From NCBI RefSeq assembly GCF_049331405.1, contig NZ_CP186274.1, positions 1,674,001-1,738,000 on the forward strand: DNA of 64,000 bases, given 5' to 3'. Position numbers and translations under genes: made by a program. Of the stretch, positions 1 through 8,700 are shown piece by piece. The notes under the pieces were generated by a model. That model did no database searches and was not told the origin of the DNA. It saw only the letters and a program-made list of their open reading frames with translations. The stretch is from PoT sp049331405 (GTDB taxonomy: Bacteria > Planctomycetota > Planctomycetia > Isosphaerales > Isosphaeraceae). Within the stretch, counting starts at the first letter, position 1; every line of letters starts with the position of its first letter.

Positions 1-1414
1 AGACGGGGGGAGGGGGTTGCGGCTCGGGCGAGGGGAGGGGGATCCGCTTCAGGTCCGGGATGAGCCGCTCGGCCTCGGGGCCGAGGCGTTTCAGGGCCGG
101 CGCCAGGTCGCGTCGGATGGATGGCTCGTCGCGCCAGGCCCGCCGGATGCTGGCGTCGGCGCGGGCCTGCACGGGGGTCCCGCGGCTCACGGTGAAGAGG
201 CAGGCCGCGAGCCTCGGGTAGAAGAATTCGTCGGGCCGCCTGGGCGTGTCGAATGGCTCCAGGAGGATCGGCGCGGCGGCCGGCGAGGGATGGCCCAGGG
301 CCCTCAATGCGGCCAGGGAGATGAGGATCTGTTCGCGCCAGAACCACTTGAGGGTGAAGTAAGGCCGGTCGACGGCGGGGGTCACTCCGTCGTCCGGGTC
401 GCGGATCCCCTCGACGGCCCGCTCGAGGGCCTTGCCGTAGAGCGGGAGGGCCTCGTCCGCGAGCGGGCCGTCGGGGGGGCAGATGCGGGCGAAGGCCTTC
501 ATCGCCGCCCCGAGCACGGTGCCCGATGACCGTCGATTGACGGCGCGGGGCCACCTCGCATCAACCTCCTTGCGGATCAGGGCGAGGAGCGCCGGCAGGG
601 CTCCGGCGGCCTCGCGGCCGATGTTCTCCAGCGAGTTCGAGCACATGACGCAGAGGACCTCGTCCTCGAGCGCGAGCCCCTCGATGAGCATGGGCACCGC
701 GGCGGGGAGCAGCCGCACGCGTTCGATGGCGTGGGCGCTCGCCTCCCTGAGGGCGGGGTGATGGTCGCCGGGGCGCTTCAGGATGATGGGAAGAAGGAGC
801 TCGGGGCCGTCGGCGTATTCGACGATGGCGGATGCCGCGGCGATGCGGACGTGAAGATCGGTGTCGCGCTCGAGGGCGTTGATCAGGCCTTGCGGTGGCG
901 TCCGGAGCCTGGCGTCGGCGGCGAGTTCCTCGAGCGCCTTGACGGCGGAGATCCGCAGCCCCTGCGAGGGGTCGGCCAGGAGGGAGACGAGCGCCCCCTC
1001 GAGGGCGGGGGCCGCCGAGACGATCATCGGCGGGGGCTCGTGGGTCTTCAGGGCGACGATGGCGTTGATGCGGAGCAGGTACGCGAGCGATGACGTCGCG
1101 CGTTCCCGGATCGTCGCCGACCTCTCCCCCAGGGCCCCGACCCAGGCCTCGACCGTGCGGGCGAATTCGGCGGGCGTGTGCCTCCGCAACTGGAGGCCGG
1201 CCATCGCGGTCAGCTTCTGCGACTCGTCGCCGCGGGCGAGCCGGTCGATGAAGCCGTCGAGCGGCGGCTCGACCGCCGCGATCGATGGCTCCGGCAGGCG
1301 CTCGGGGGATTCCCTGTAGAGGACCAGTCCTCCGAACGCGGCCACCGCGAGGATGGTCAGCGCCGGGACGAGCTTCGTCATCAGGTCGCCTCTGGGAGAA
1401 TCAGCCGGCGTCAT
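1..1414 (-). CDS. Membrane-anchored HEAT-repeat protein, paralogue 1 (partial, 3' end off window)
   Basis: The reading frame stays open from an ATG at 1414 to the left edge, so about 471 residues are visible and the C-terminus is missing. I chose ATG 1414 (MTPADSPRGD) over ATG 1381 because it overlaps the stop of the upstream paralogue by 14 nt in exactly the way the next pair in the array does. After the short cytoplasmic start comes one hydrophobic helix (LVPALTILAVAAFGGLV), then a long alpha-helical repeat region with HEAT-like units (for example LRISAVKALEELA and VRIAAASAIVEYADGPE). HEAT solenoids bind proteins; no catalytic residues are visible. The protein is probably anchored with the solenoid outside the cytoplasm. 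It is the last visible member of a tandem minus-strand family and is probably translationally coupled to the gene before it. The specific function is unknown. Confidence 0.8.
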   Translation of the reverse strand, partial: MTPADSPRGDLMTKLVPALTILAVAAFGGLVLYRESPERLPEPSIAAVEPPLDGFIDRLARGDESQKLTAMAGLQLRRHTPAEFARTVEAWVGALGERSATIRERATSSLAYLLRINAIVALKTHEPPPMIVSAAPALEGALVSLLADPSQGLRISAVKALEELAADARLRTPPQGLINALERDTDLHVRIAAASAIVEYADGPELLLPIILKRPGDHHPALREASAHAIERVRLLPAAVPMLIEGLALEDEVLCVMCSNSLENIGREAAGALPALLALIRKEVDARWPRAVNRRSSGTVLGAAMKAFARICPPDGPLADEALPLYGKALERAVEGIRDPDDGVTPAVDRPYFTLKWFWREQILISLAALRALGHPSPAAAPILLEPFDTPRRPDEFFYPRLAACLFTVSRGTPVQARADASIRRAWRDEPSIRRDLAPALKRLGPEAERLIPDLKRIPLPSPEPQPPPPV

Positions 1415-2930
1415 CGTTCGTGCCCATTCGGATGTTGGGATGGATCGAAGCGGGACATTCGCATCGGTAGCCATCCGGATTATTGCGATCACCCTTCCAG
1501 CGATGATAGAGGCGCCGGGGGGGCGTCGGCCTGAGATAGGCGGCGGCGAACCGCCTGAGATCCGGCGGAGTCGGCTCGGCCTTGTCGCCGGATTTCGCGG
1601 GGCCGCGCATGACGAGGGGGGACGCGGTCCGGTATTCCTGCCAGGCCCGCCTGAGACTGGCGTCGGCTCGGTCTTGTTCCGCAGTTCCTCGGCTGACGAA
1701 GTAGAGGAGGCCGGCGAGGTCCGCGAAGAGACGCTCGTCGGCATGCCTCGGGGAGTCGAGAGCCTCGACGAGTATCGGCACGGCGGCCGGCAGCGGGCGG
1801 GCGAGTGTTTTCAGGGCGTCCAGGCCGATCTGGATCTGTTCATCCCAGAACGCCTTGAGGGGGAGCGACGGCCTGGCCGTCGCGGGGGGCCTGTCGTCGG
1901 CCGGATCCGGGATCCCCCCGGCCCCATGCCGGATGGCCTCGCAGGCGACGAGGATCGCGTCGTCCCTGGGCGGGCCGTCGGCCGGGCTGATGCGAGCGAG
2001 GGCCTTGATGGCGGCTCCGAGGGGCTGCCCCGACGCGGGTCGCCCGTCGGTTCGGGGCCTCGGCCGCTTCAACTCCTCGCGGATCAGGTCGAGCAGCGCG
2101 GGCAGGGCCGGGGAGGCCTTGCGGCCCATGTGCTCGAGCGAGTTCGCGCACATGACGCAGAGGACCGCGTCCTCGTTCGAAAGCCCCTCGATCAGCGTGG
2201 GCAGGGCGGAGGGGAGGAGGTGGACCTGCTCGACCGCCTGGGCCGAGGCCGCGACGACGGAGGGATCCTGGTCCCTCGCGCCCTTCAGGACGAGTTCGAG
2301 CAGGATCTCGGGCCCCCTGGAATATTCGAGGATGGCGGCGGCCGCGTTGATGCGAACGATGAGGATCTCGTCGTCCTCGAGGCAGGCGGTGAGCGCCGAG
2401 GGGGGCGTCTCGAGCCTGACGGCGACGGCGAGTTTTGCGAGCGACCTCGCGGCGAGGTCCCGGACCTGATACGACGGATTCTCGAGCAGCCCGACGAATG
2501 CCGCCTCCGTCTCCTTCGTCCCAGGGCCGGGGACGCGGTTCCGATGATCGAATCCGAAGTCGTTCATGTTATTATCGGCCAGCCAGACGAGGTCCGCCAG
2601 CGCCCGCAGGCGGACGGCCTCGGAGTTCTCGCCGAGGGCCCGGATCGTGGCGAGGAGCTTCTCGACGAACTGGGCGGGCGTCACACTCTGGATGCCCACA
2701 TGAGCACCCATGACGAGGAACGGCCTTTGCTCGGTCCTCTCGCGCGAGACCGGATCGATGGGGCCGATGACCGGCATCTCGCCCGGCATCTGGACCTGCG
2801 CGGGCCGGGGCGGGGGATCGTCAGGCTCGTTCAGGTGGACGAGCACGGCGACGGCGGCGAAGGCCAACAGGCCCAGCGCCGCCGCGAAACGCATCGAGGC
2901 TTTGCCGATGGGGGGATCAACCGGCGTCAT
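1401..2930 (-). CDS. Membrane-anchored HEAT-repeat protein, paralogue 2
   Basis: This is an intact paralogue of about 509 residues. The start is placed at ATG 2930 (MTPVDPPIGK) because it overlaps the stop of the upstream paralogue (2917-2919) by 14 nt, matching the downstream junction; an in-frame ATG at 2969 is less likely. A single membrane helix (MRFAAALGLLAFAAVAVLV) is followed by a periplasmic-type solenoid with HEAT-like units such as VRDLAARSLAKLA and VRINAAAAILEYSRGPE, and a conserved block (LGAAIKALARISPADGP) shared by the array. It is the only complete full-length member in the window and gives the reference for locating the frameshifts in its neighbours. No enzyme motif is visible. 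A role as a protein-interaction scaffold is inference from the fold alone. Confidence 0.85.
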   Translation of the reverse strand: MTPVDPPIGKASMRFAAALGLLAFAAVAVLVHLNEPDDPPPRPAQVQMPGEMPVIGPIDPVSRERTEQRPFLVMGAHVGIQSVTPAQFVEKLLATIRALGENSEAVRLRALADLVWLADNNMNDFGFDHRNRVPGPGTKETEAAFVGLLENPSYQVRDLAARSLAKLAVAVRLETPPSALTACLEDDEILIVRINAAAAILEYSRGPEILLELVLKGARDQDPSVVAASAQAVEQVHLLPSALPTLIEGLSNEDAVLCVMCANSLEHMGRKASPALPALLDLIREELKRPRPRTDGRPASGQPLGAAIKALARISPADGPPRDDAILVACEAIRHGAGGIPDPADDRPPATARPSLPLKAFWDEQIQIGLDALKTLARPLPAAVPILVEALDSPRHADERLFADLAGLLYFVSRGTAEQDRADASLRRAWQEYRTASPLVMRGPAKSGDKAEPTPPDLRRFAAAYLRPTPPRRLYHRWKGDRNNPDGYRCECPASIHPNIRMGTNDDAG

Positions 2931-4484
2931 CGGGGGAGCCCTCCTTGAGTTCAAGGCGGATCGCTTCAAGATAAGTATATCGTCCCGGCTTCAGGTCGAG
3001 GCGGTCTTCCCGCCAGTGGTGGTGGGCGGCTCGACGGGGCGACGGCTCCGGGTGCCAGGCGGGGAGCTGCTTCAGCTCCGGGATGACCCGCTCGGCCTCG
3101 GCGCCGAACTGCCGGAGGATGCGTGCGACGTGCGGGGACACGGCCCGGTCGTGCTGCCAGACCGCCCGGAGGCAGGCGTCGGCCCTCGGCTGGTCGGGCG
3201 TTCCCCGGCTCATGGCGAAGAGGATCCCGGCGAGTTCCGGGTAGAAGTCCTCGCCGGGCCGCCTGGGCGAGTCGAACAGGTCCACGAGGGTCGGCGCCGC
3301 GGACGGGAGCGGGCGGCCGAGCTCCTTCAGGGTATCAATACAAATCTGAATGTGTGCATTATATAGGGGTTTGAGCGTGAAGGGGCGGTTGGCGACGGGC
3401 GTCACCCCGTCGTCGGGGTCGCGGATCCCCTCGATGGCACGCCCCAGGGCCCGGCACGTCAGGAGGAGGGCCTCGTCCACCAGCGGGCCGTCGGGGGGGC
3501 TGATGCGAGCGAAGGCCTTCAACGCCGCGCCGAGCGGACCCCCGGGCCGCCAGGCCCCTGGTCTCGGGGCCACTTCCGGTCCAGCTCCTCGCGGATGAGG
3601 GCGACGAGCCTCGGGAGGGCCGGGGCGGCCTTGCGGCCCATCTGCTGGAGGGAGACCAGGCAGAAGCCGCAGAGGGCCCCGTCCTCGCTCGAGAGCCCCT
3701 CGATGAGCCTGGGCATCGTGGAGGGTAAGAGCTGGATCGCCCCCAGCGCGACCGCGGCCATCGATAACGCCGGGCTGAATTTCGGATGTCGATCCATGAA
3801 CAGGCGAAAGATTAACTCGGGACCGCGGGCGTACTCGAGGAGGCTGCAGGCGACGAAGGTGTAGACCCCGACCTCCTCGCGGACCTTGTCGTCCCCGAAA
3901 CCCTCCGGCGTCGTCGCCTCGAGATGACGCACGAGGCCGTCGATCAGCTTCCGCGGCGGGGCTTCGAGCCTGGCGGCGTAGGCGACCGGACCGAGGGCCA
4001 TCGCGGCGTATTCCCGGGTCCTGGGCGCGGGGTCGCCGAGCACGAGGTCGACGAGGACCCCCTCGGCTTCGAGGGCGAGCGAGGCGAAGGCCTCCGCCCC
4101 GTCGGGGTCGCTCACCAGGGCGTCGCCATCGGTGCGGAAGAGCCTGCCCAGGCTGTCGACCATGCCCGTGCGCTCCTCGTCATCCGTCGCGTCGATCTCC
4201 TCGATCGTGCCCCGGACGAGCCCGGCGAACTCGGCCGGCCTGAGGGGCTCCCTCCCCGGGTACGAGCCGATGACGAGCGCCGGCCTCGCCGAGAGGACTC
4301 CATCGGGGATCGGCATCAAGACGTGAGGGGATGGCGCCGCGATCGGCGTGGGTCGAGACTCGGGCGCGTCTTCTTTGAATTCGTTTTGGTAGACGAGCCC
4401 GGCAAAGGCGACGATCGCAACGAGGGCCAGCAGCGGCACGGCCTTGTTCAACGGCCCGCGACGAGGGGGATCGGCCTGCATCAT
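2917..4484 (-). pseudogene. Membrane-anchored HEAT-repeat protein, paralogue 3 (frameshifted)
   Basis: Two overlapping frames together make one paralogue. The N-terminal part (ATG 4484, MMQADPPRRG, then the helix VPLLALVAIVAFAGLV) runs to about 3545, and the C-terminal part continues in the next frame to the stop at 2917. The intact neighbour reads continuously through the matching block (IREEL...PLGAALKAFARISPPDGP). The frame is lost at a C5 run on the plus strand, 3539-3543; one more C there would restore it. The 3' end overlaps the start of paralogue 2 by 14 nt. A one-base loss in a homopolymer may be an assembly error or a real inactivating mutation, and this window cannot tell which. If the base is missing only from the assembly, this is a normal gene of about 522 residues. 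Confidence 0.75.
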
Positions 4485-4562
4485 CGTGGGAGTCCTCACC
4501 GAACACCGGGGATGGATCCGTGGGAGGCATGAGCCCTGGGGTTGGGCCGCAGCATCGGGCGA

Positions 4563-4732
4563 TCAGAAATCCGGCGCTTCGGGACATATCGGGTCGTCGT
4601 GGAGGAACTTGAGCTCACGGCGGAACGCGGCGCACCGGCGTCGCGTTGTTGAGCACGAGCCCGGCGAACCCGGCCGCGATGAGCAATACCAGCGCCACCT
4701 ATCCCGCGCTCAGCCACGTCCCGCTTCATCAT
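4563..4732 (-). pseudogene. Internally deleted relic of a HEAT-array paralogue
   Basis: This short stretch carries the two ends of an array member without the middle. Reading from ATG 4732 gives MMKRDVAERG, and a neighbouring frame then gives a hydrophobic helix (VALVLLIAAGFAGLVLNN) that resembles the anchor of paralogue 3 (AIVAFAGLVYQNE). A third frame ends in RELKFLHDDPICPEAPDF and a stop at 4563, which resembles the C-terminal LIPDLK/VIPELK segment of the family. At about 170 bp, against roughly 1.5 kb for an intact copy, it has lost nearly all of the solenoid and picked up at least two frame changes. It lies at the position in the array where another full paralogue would be expected. I see no sign that it is still expressed. 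Confidence 0.5.
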
Positions 4733-4925
4733 GGATCCCCCCTCCCTGTGGATTGGATGCATCAGATCCTCGATTCATGCAATCTAGTCGAACCTCCATG
4801 AAAAGCATAGGCAAATATGTCTCGAAAATCCCCGGCGAGTGCGCGAGGGCGCAGCCCTTTCGGTGGGAAGGATTTCCGTCGTTGATGTCTTTTTGTTTGA
4901 GACGTGTTGAAGGGACGTGCGTGGC

Positions 4926-6372
4926 TCAGAAGTGGGTGTATTCTCGGCGAGAGCGGGCGAAGCGGTGGCGGCGGAAGGGGGGGAGGGAGACGCCGTTGGA
5001 TTGGTGCTTGAGGTCGGGGACGAGGCGGTCGGCGTCGGGGTCGAGGCGTCGGAGGGCGCGGGCGAGGGGGGCTCGGTCGTGGGGGGAGGCCGTGGACCAG
5101 CTCCCGACGAGGCGCCCGAGGACGCGGGACCGGTCGGGCGTGGTGCGGGCGATCTCGGCGAGGGCCTCGGCGAGGAGGCCGCGGGGCTCGGCCACCCCGG
5201 CGGGAGGGGGCTCGTACAGGGCGAGGAGCCTCGGCAGGGCCTTCGACGCGCCCGGGCCCATCATGCCGAGCGACCAGATGGACCCTTGGATTCGGCGGTC
5301 GAGCCGGGTCTTCGCGGCGAGGGCGTCGAGGCTCGCGCCTTCGATCGACTTCGGGCCGGCCCGGTGGGCGTCGGCGTCGAGGCTCGCGACGGCCTGCTCG
5401 AGGATCCGGACGAGAAGGTCGACGGCCTCGGCGGGGGCGTCCCCCTCGGGCCGGATCTGGCCGATGGCGTCGGCGGCCGTGCCGAGGATGTCCGTGGTGT
5501 CGTCGCGCCGGGCGGGGCGAGGGCGCTCGAGCTCGCGGCGGATCAGGGCGAGCATGGCCGAGAGCGCGGGGGCGGCGTCGGGGCCCATGCGGTCGATCGC
5601 CGCCGCGCAGTTCAGGCAGATCTCCGGGTCTTCCTGCGATAATCCGTCGAGCAGCCGCGGCAGGGTCGAGGGCGCGAGCCGGGAGTTGCGGAAGACCTCG
5701 CCGAAGGCCTTGCGGACGGCCGGGCCCTCGGCCGCGAATCGCCGGAGGGCGACGGGGACGATCCGCTCGGGGCCGTGGATGTAGTCGATCAGGGTCGTCG
5801 CCGCGGCGATCCTCACGTCGGCCTCCTCGTCGTCGAGGCAGGCGACGAGCCGGGCCGGCGGCTCCTCGAGGTCGCCGCGGAGCCGCCACGTTCGCCAGCG
5901 ACCGCGCCGAGGCCTCGCGGACCCGGGGCGAGGGGTCGTCGAGGAGCGGCTCGAGCGCCTCCTCGGCGTCGGAGCAGAGGTCCGAGCCCGAGGCCTCCTC
6001 CGCCGCCGCGAGCAGGCCCGTCCACCCCCAGCGCGCGATCAGCTCGCCGACGATCGCGGCCGCCGCGAACCGGACCGGCTCGGCGTCGTCCCCCATGACG
6101 TCGAGCACCCTGGGGAAGGCCCGGACGATCTTCCTCGAATCCCAGGTGCCCGAGAGCAGGTTGTGCGTGGCCTTCGCGAGGGTGTCGGAGTCCCCCCCGC
6201 GATGGTCGAGCGCCGCGAGGAAGTCGTCGACGGGGGAGGTGAGGGGCAGGGACGGGGCCGCCTTGCTCGACTCGACGTGGTACACCCGCGCCCCGAACCC
6301 CGCGATCGCGAGCAGGCCCGCGGCCATCCAGAGCCTGCCCGTCCGCTTGCCGACTTCAGGGGCGTCCGACAT
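4926..6372 (-). pseudogene. Membrane-anchored HEAT-repeat protein, paralogue 4 (frameshifted)
   Basis: This is the first gene of the array. It begins at ATG 6372 (MSDAPEVGKR) with one membrane helix (LWMAAGLLAIAGFGARVY), followed by HEAT-like units (DPSPRVREASARSLANVA). The frame then breaks within 5876-5888. The continuation in the other frame (LRGDLEEPPARLVACLDDEEADVRIAAATTLIDY) aligns residue for residue with paralogue 2, and the sequence is best explained by one extra base. The downstream half runs to a stop at 4926 and ends LVPDLKHQSN, like its relatives. Left alone, the first frame reads into low-complexity Arg/Pro sequence, which is not believable as protein. As with paralogue 3, this is either a mutation or an assembly error. 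Upstream lies the repeat cluster, so the array probably starts here. Confidence 0.75.
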
Positions 6373-6573
6373 CGTGCGACCTCCGTCCCCTTCCTTCGCC
6401 GGGCCCTCATCGCCTCCGGCCGACGGCTCGCCTGCCCCGCCGGACGCGGCCGCGCGGCCCGGCGAAGCGACCCACCTCGCAGGCCCGTCGCAGGATCGAC
6501 TCTACACCATCCCGAAGCGCATCAACACCCCCGATAAAGGCAAACCAATGGCGGCCGCCGATGCATCCCTGAA

Positions 6574-8030
6574 GGGCGTAACTCGCCTCCCGCCGCGCCG
6601 CGGCACTCCGATAGGGCTGGCCTCCCTCCTCGGGTGGCCGCAATTGGGTAATCGGGCACGCGCAGCGACGCGAGGCCAACCGCAATAGGCCCCGGCCGAG
6701 GCGAGGCGCCGACCGCCCTTATCACGTGGCCTCTTGATATTTAAGGGTGGCCCAGGTTGGCACAACCTGGGTCGCGCAGCGACGCGAGGCCAACTGGAAT
6801 TTCCACGGCCGAATGGCGAGGGGCCGACCACGGGTGGCCCAGGTTGGCACAACCTGGGTCGCGCAGCGACAAGAGGTCCTTCGCGATGTCCCCGGCCGAA
6901 TGGAGAGGCCGTTCACCGTTTTCCGCCGATCCGCAGGCTCGGGAATCGCCGAGGAAACGCCCGAAAACCTCGGCCGATTTACCATATTTCGGGTGGCCCA
7001 GGTTGGCACAACCTGGGTCGCGCAGCGACAAGAGGTCCTTCGCGATGTCCCCGGCCCTCACCAGAGGCCGATCGCGGCTTTTCGGCCGAGTCGAGAGGCT
7101 ATCCTGAATCTGCCAGGGTCGAATCGTTACCCTCGAAAACGACGCGTGATCGCCCCACTTTTTCATCCCTCGTTCCTCTCACAGGGGCCGCGATTGGGGC
7201 AATAGGGGCCACCCGAAAACGAAGAATCGGACTGGGTTCGCGACCGGCAACTCGTCATTTCAAGGCGCCGCGATGTGACCGAGAAGGACGCAAATGGCCT
7301 CCGGTCTCGGCCGAGGTCTATTGCGGTTGGCCTCTCGTCGCTGCACGACCCAGCTTGTACCAACCTGGGCGACCCGGAATTTGTTAAATCGGCCGAGGTT
7401 TTCGGGCGTTTCCCGAGCCTGCGGATCGGCGGAAAACGGTGAACGGCCTCTCCATTCGGCCGAGGTCTACTGCGGTTGACCTCTCGTCGCTGCGCGACCC
7501 AGGTTGTGCCAACCTGGGCCACCCTTAAATATCAAGAGGCCGCGTGATAAGAGCGGTCGGCGCCTCGCCTCGGCCGGAGTCTATTGCGGTTGGCCTCGCG
7601 TCGCTGCGCGACCCAGGTTGTGCCAACCTGGGCCACCCTTAAATATCAAGAGGCCGCGTGATAAGAGCGGTCGGCGCCTCGCCTCGGCCGGGGCCTATTG
7701 CGGTTGGCCTCGCGTCGCTGCGCGACCCAGGTTGTGCCAACCTGGGCCACCCTTGAATATGAAGATACCACGTGATAAGAGCGGTCGGAGCCTCGCCTCG
7801 CCTCGCCTCGGCCGGGGCCTATTGCGGTTGACCTCTCGTCGCTGCGCGACCCAGGTTGTACCAACCTGGGCCACCCTTAGATATCAAGAGGCCACGTGAT
7901 AAGGGCGGTCGGAGCCTTGGCCGGGGAAACTCCGGTTTGCCTCTCGTCGCTGCGTGTCTACGATTGCCCAATCGCGGCCTCCCGGAATCCCCATCCAAGT
8001 GCCGTGGCGCGGGGGAGGCGAGTTACACCC
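6574..8030. repeat. Gene-free repeat cluster folded as a large imperfect inverted repeat
   Basis: About 1.45 kb without a believable gene. The outer ends are inverted copies of one sequence: 6575-6690 (GGCGTAACTCGCCTCCC, then CGGCACT, GGCCGCAATTGGG) matches the reverse complement of about 7925-8030. Further in, 6893-6990 pairs with 7378-7460 over about 90 bp (CCGTTCACCGTTTTCCGCCG and following), with one short insertion. A family of about 50 bp (core CCCAGGTTGGCACAACCTGG, then GTCGCGCAGCGAC) occurs on the left arm in plus orientation at 6633-6688 (diverged), 6746-6794, 6833-6880 and 6991-7040. It occurs on the right arm in minus orientation at 7325-7375, 7474-7524, 7587-7638, 7702-7752, 7825-7876 and 7933-7980 (diverged). 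Each copy is itself a hairpin. The axis of symmetry is near 7.2-7.3 kb. Confidence 0.85.
7523..7876. repeat. Tandem array of about 114-bp units
   Basis: Inside the right arm of the cluster, a unit beginning CCACCCTTAAATATCAAGAG and ending in the hairpin core recurs at about 7523, 7637, 7751 and 7874, giving periods of roughly 114, 114 and 123 bp. The third unit is longer because of extra CCTCG repeats near 7795-7810. The first two units are almost identical, which points to recent duplication. The inverted counterpart of the unit start is seen once on the left arm, at about 6700-6750. Confidence 0.8.
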
Positions 8031-8098
8031 ATCCGAAAATCAAAGGCGGGATCCGTCCTCGGGGATCGCTCGCCGGGGATGCTCGGCAAGCGACGGAT

Positions 8099-8590
8099 TC
8101 AGGCCGAATCTCGGCGGGACGCGAATCGATGACCCAAAATCGCCCCGATGAGCCCGCACGCGAACGCGACGAACGCGTGGCCGGCCCTCTCGAATTCGTA
8201 CCAGGTGTAGCGGACCAGGGCGGGATTCGGCGGCACGAAATATCGCCGCCCGTCGGTATCGAAGATAGCGCCGGGGGGAGGTGTGCCCCCCATGATCCCA
8301 TGCAAATCTTTCAACAGATGCGAGGTGAAGAGATGCGGCCGGATCTCCGTCGCGAACCAGGGGCCGAAGCTCAGCGTCAGGTAGCAGAATCCGAAGAAGG
8401 CGAACCCCGCCCAACTCGCCCGCGTGCCTCCCGTGCTATACACCGCCTTCAGCGCGGCGATCGCGAGCAGGGCCAGCACGATCGTCAGCATGAGGTCGGC
8501 GAGCACCGGGCTCCCCGTGCGTAGCGCCGCCAGCGCCAGCGCGAGGAACGCGATGACGCCCATCTGCTTCGCGATCGAGACCCTTGGCAT
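8099..8590 (-). CDS. Hypothetical multi-pass membrane protein
   Basis: This encodes 163 residues from ATG 8590 (MPRVSIAKQMGVIAF). Two hydrophobic helices near the N-terminus (about residues 8-25 and 30-48) are followed by a third near residues 58-78. A soluble loop (GTPPPGAIFDTDGRRYFVPP) with aromatic residues comes next, and a final helix near residues 135-155 (FVAFACGLIGAILGHRF). I do not recognise a named family; proteins of this general design are common in planctomycetes. It lies between the repeat cluster and the restriction operon on the same strand, separated from hsdR by about 110 bp, so it may be transcribed after it. No function can be assigned. Confidence 0.6.
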   Translation of the reverse strand: MPRVSIAKQMGVIAFLALALAALRTGSPVLADLMLTIVLALLAIAALKAVYSTGGTRASWAGFAFFGFCYLTLSFGPWFATEIRPHLFTSHLLKDLHGIMGGTPPPGAIFDTDGRRYFVPPNPALVRYTWYEFERAGHAFVAFACGLIGAILGHRFASRRDSA

Positions 8591-8700
8591 GACCCGAGCC
8601 CTCCGATTTCCGCGGATTTACAAGCACAAGGGGGGATCGACCGAAACATCGTACCCGATCGCGAGGCGGCCCGGCGCCTCCCGATCTCCCCGGCTCGCGA

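Noticed and set aside
6574..8030. CRISPR array in the repeat cluster
   Set aside because: Repeats are about 50-114 bp, palindromic and in both orientations, spacers are not unique and of even length, and there are no cas genes.
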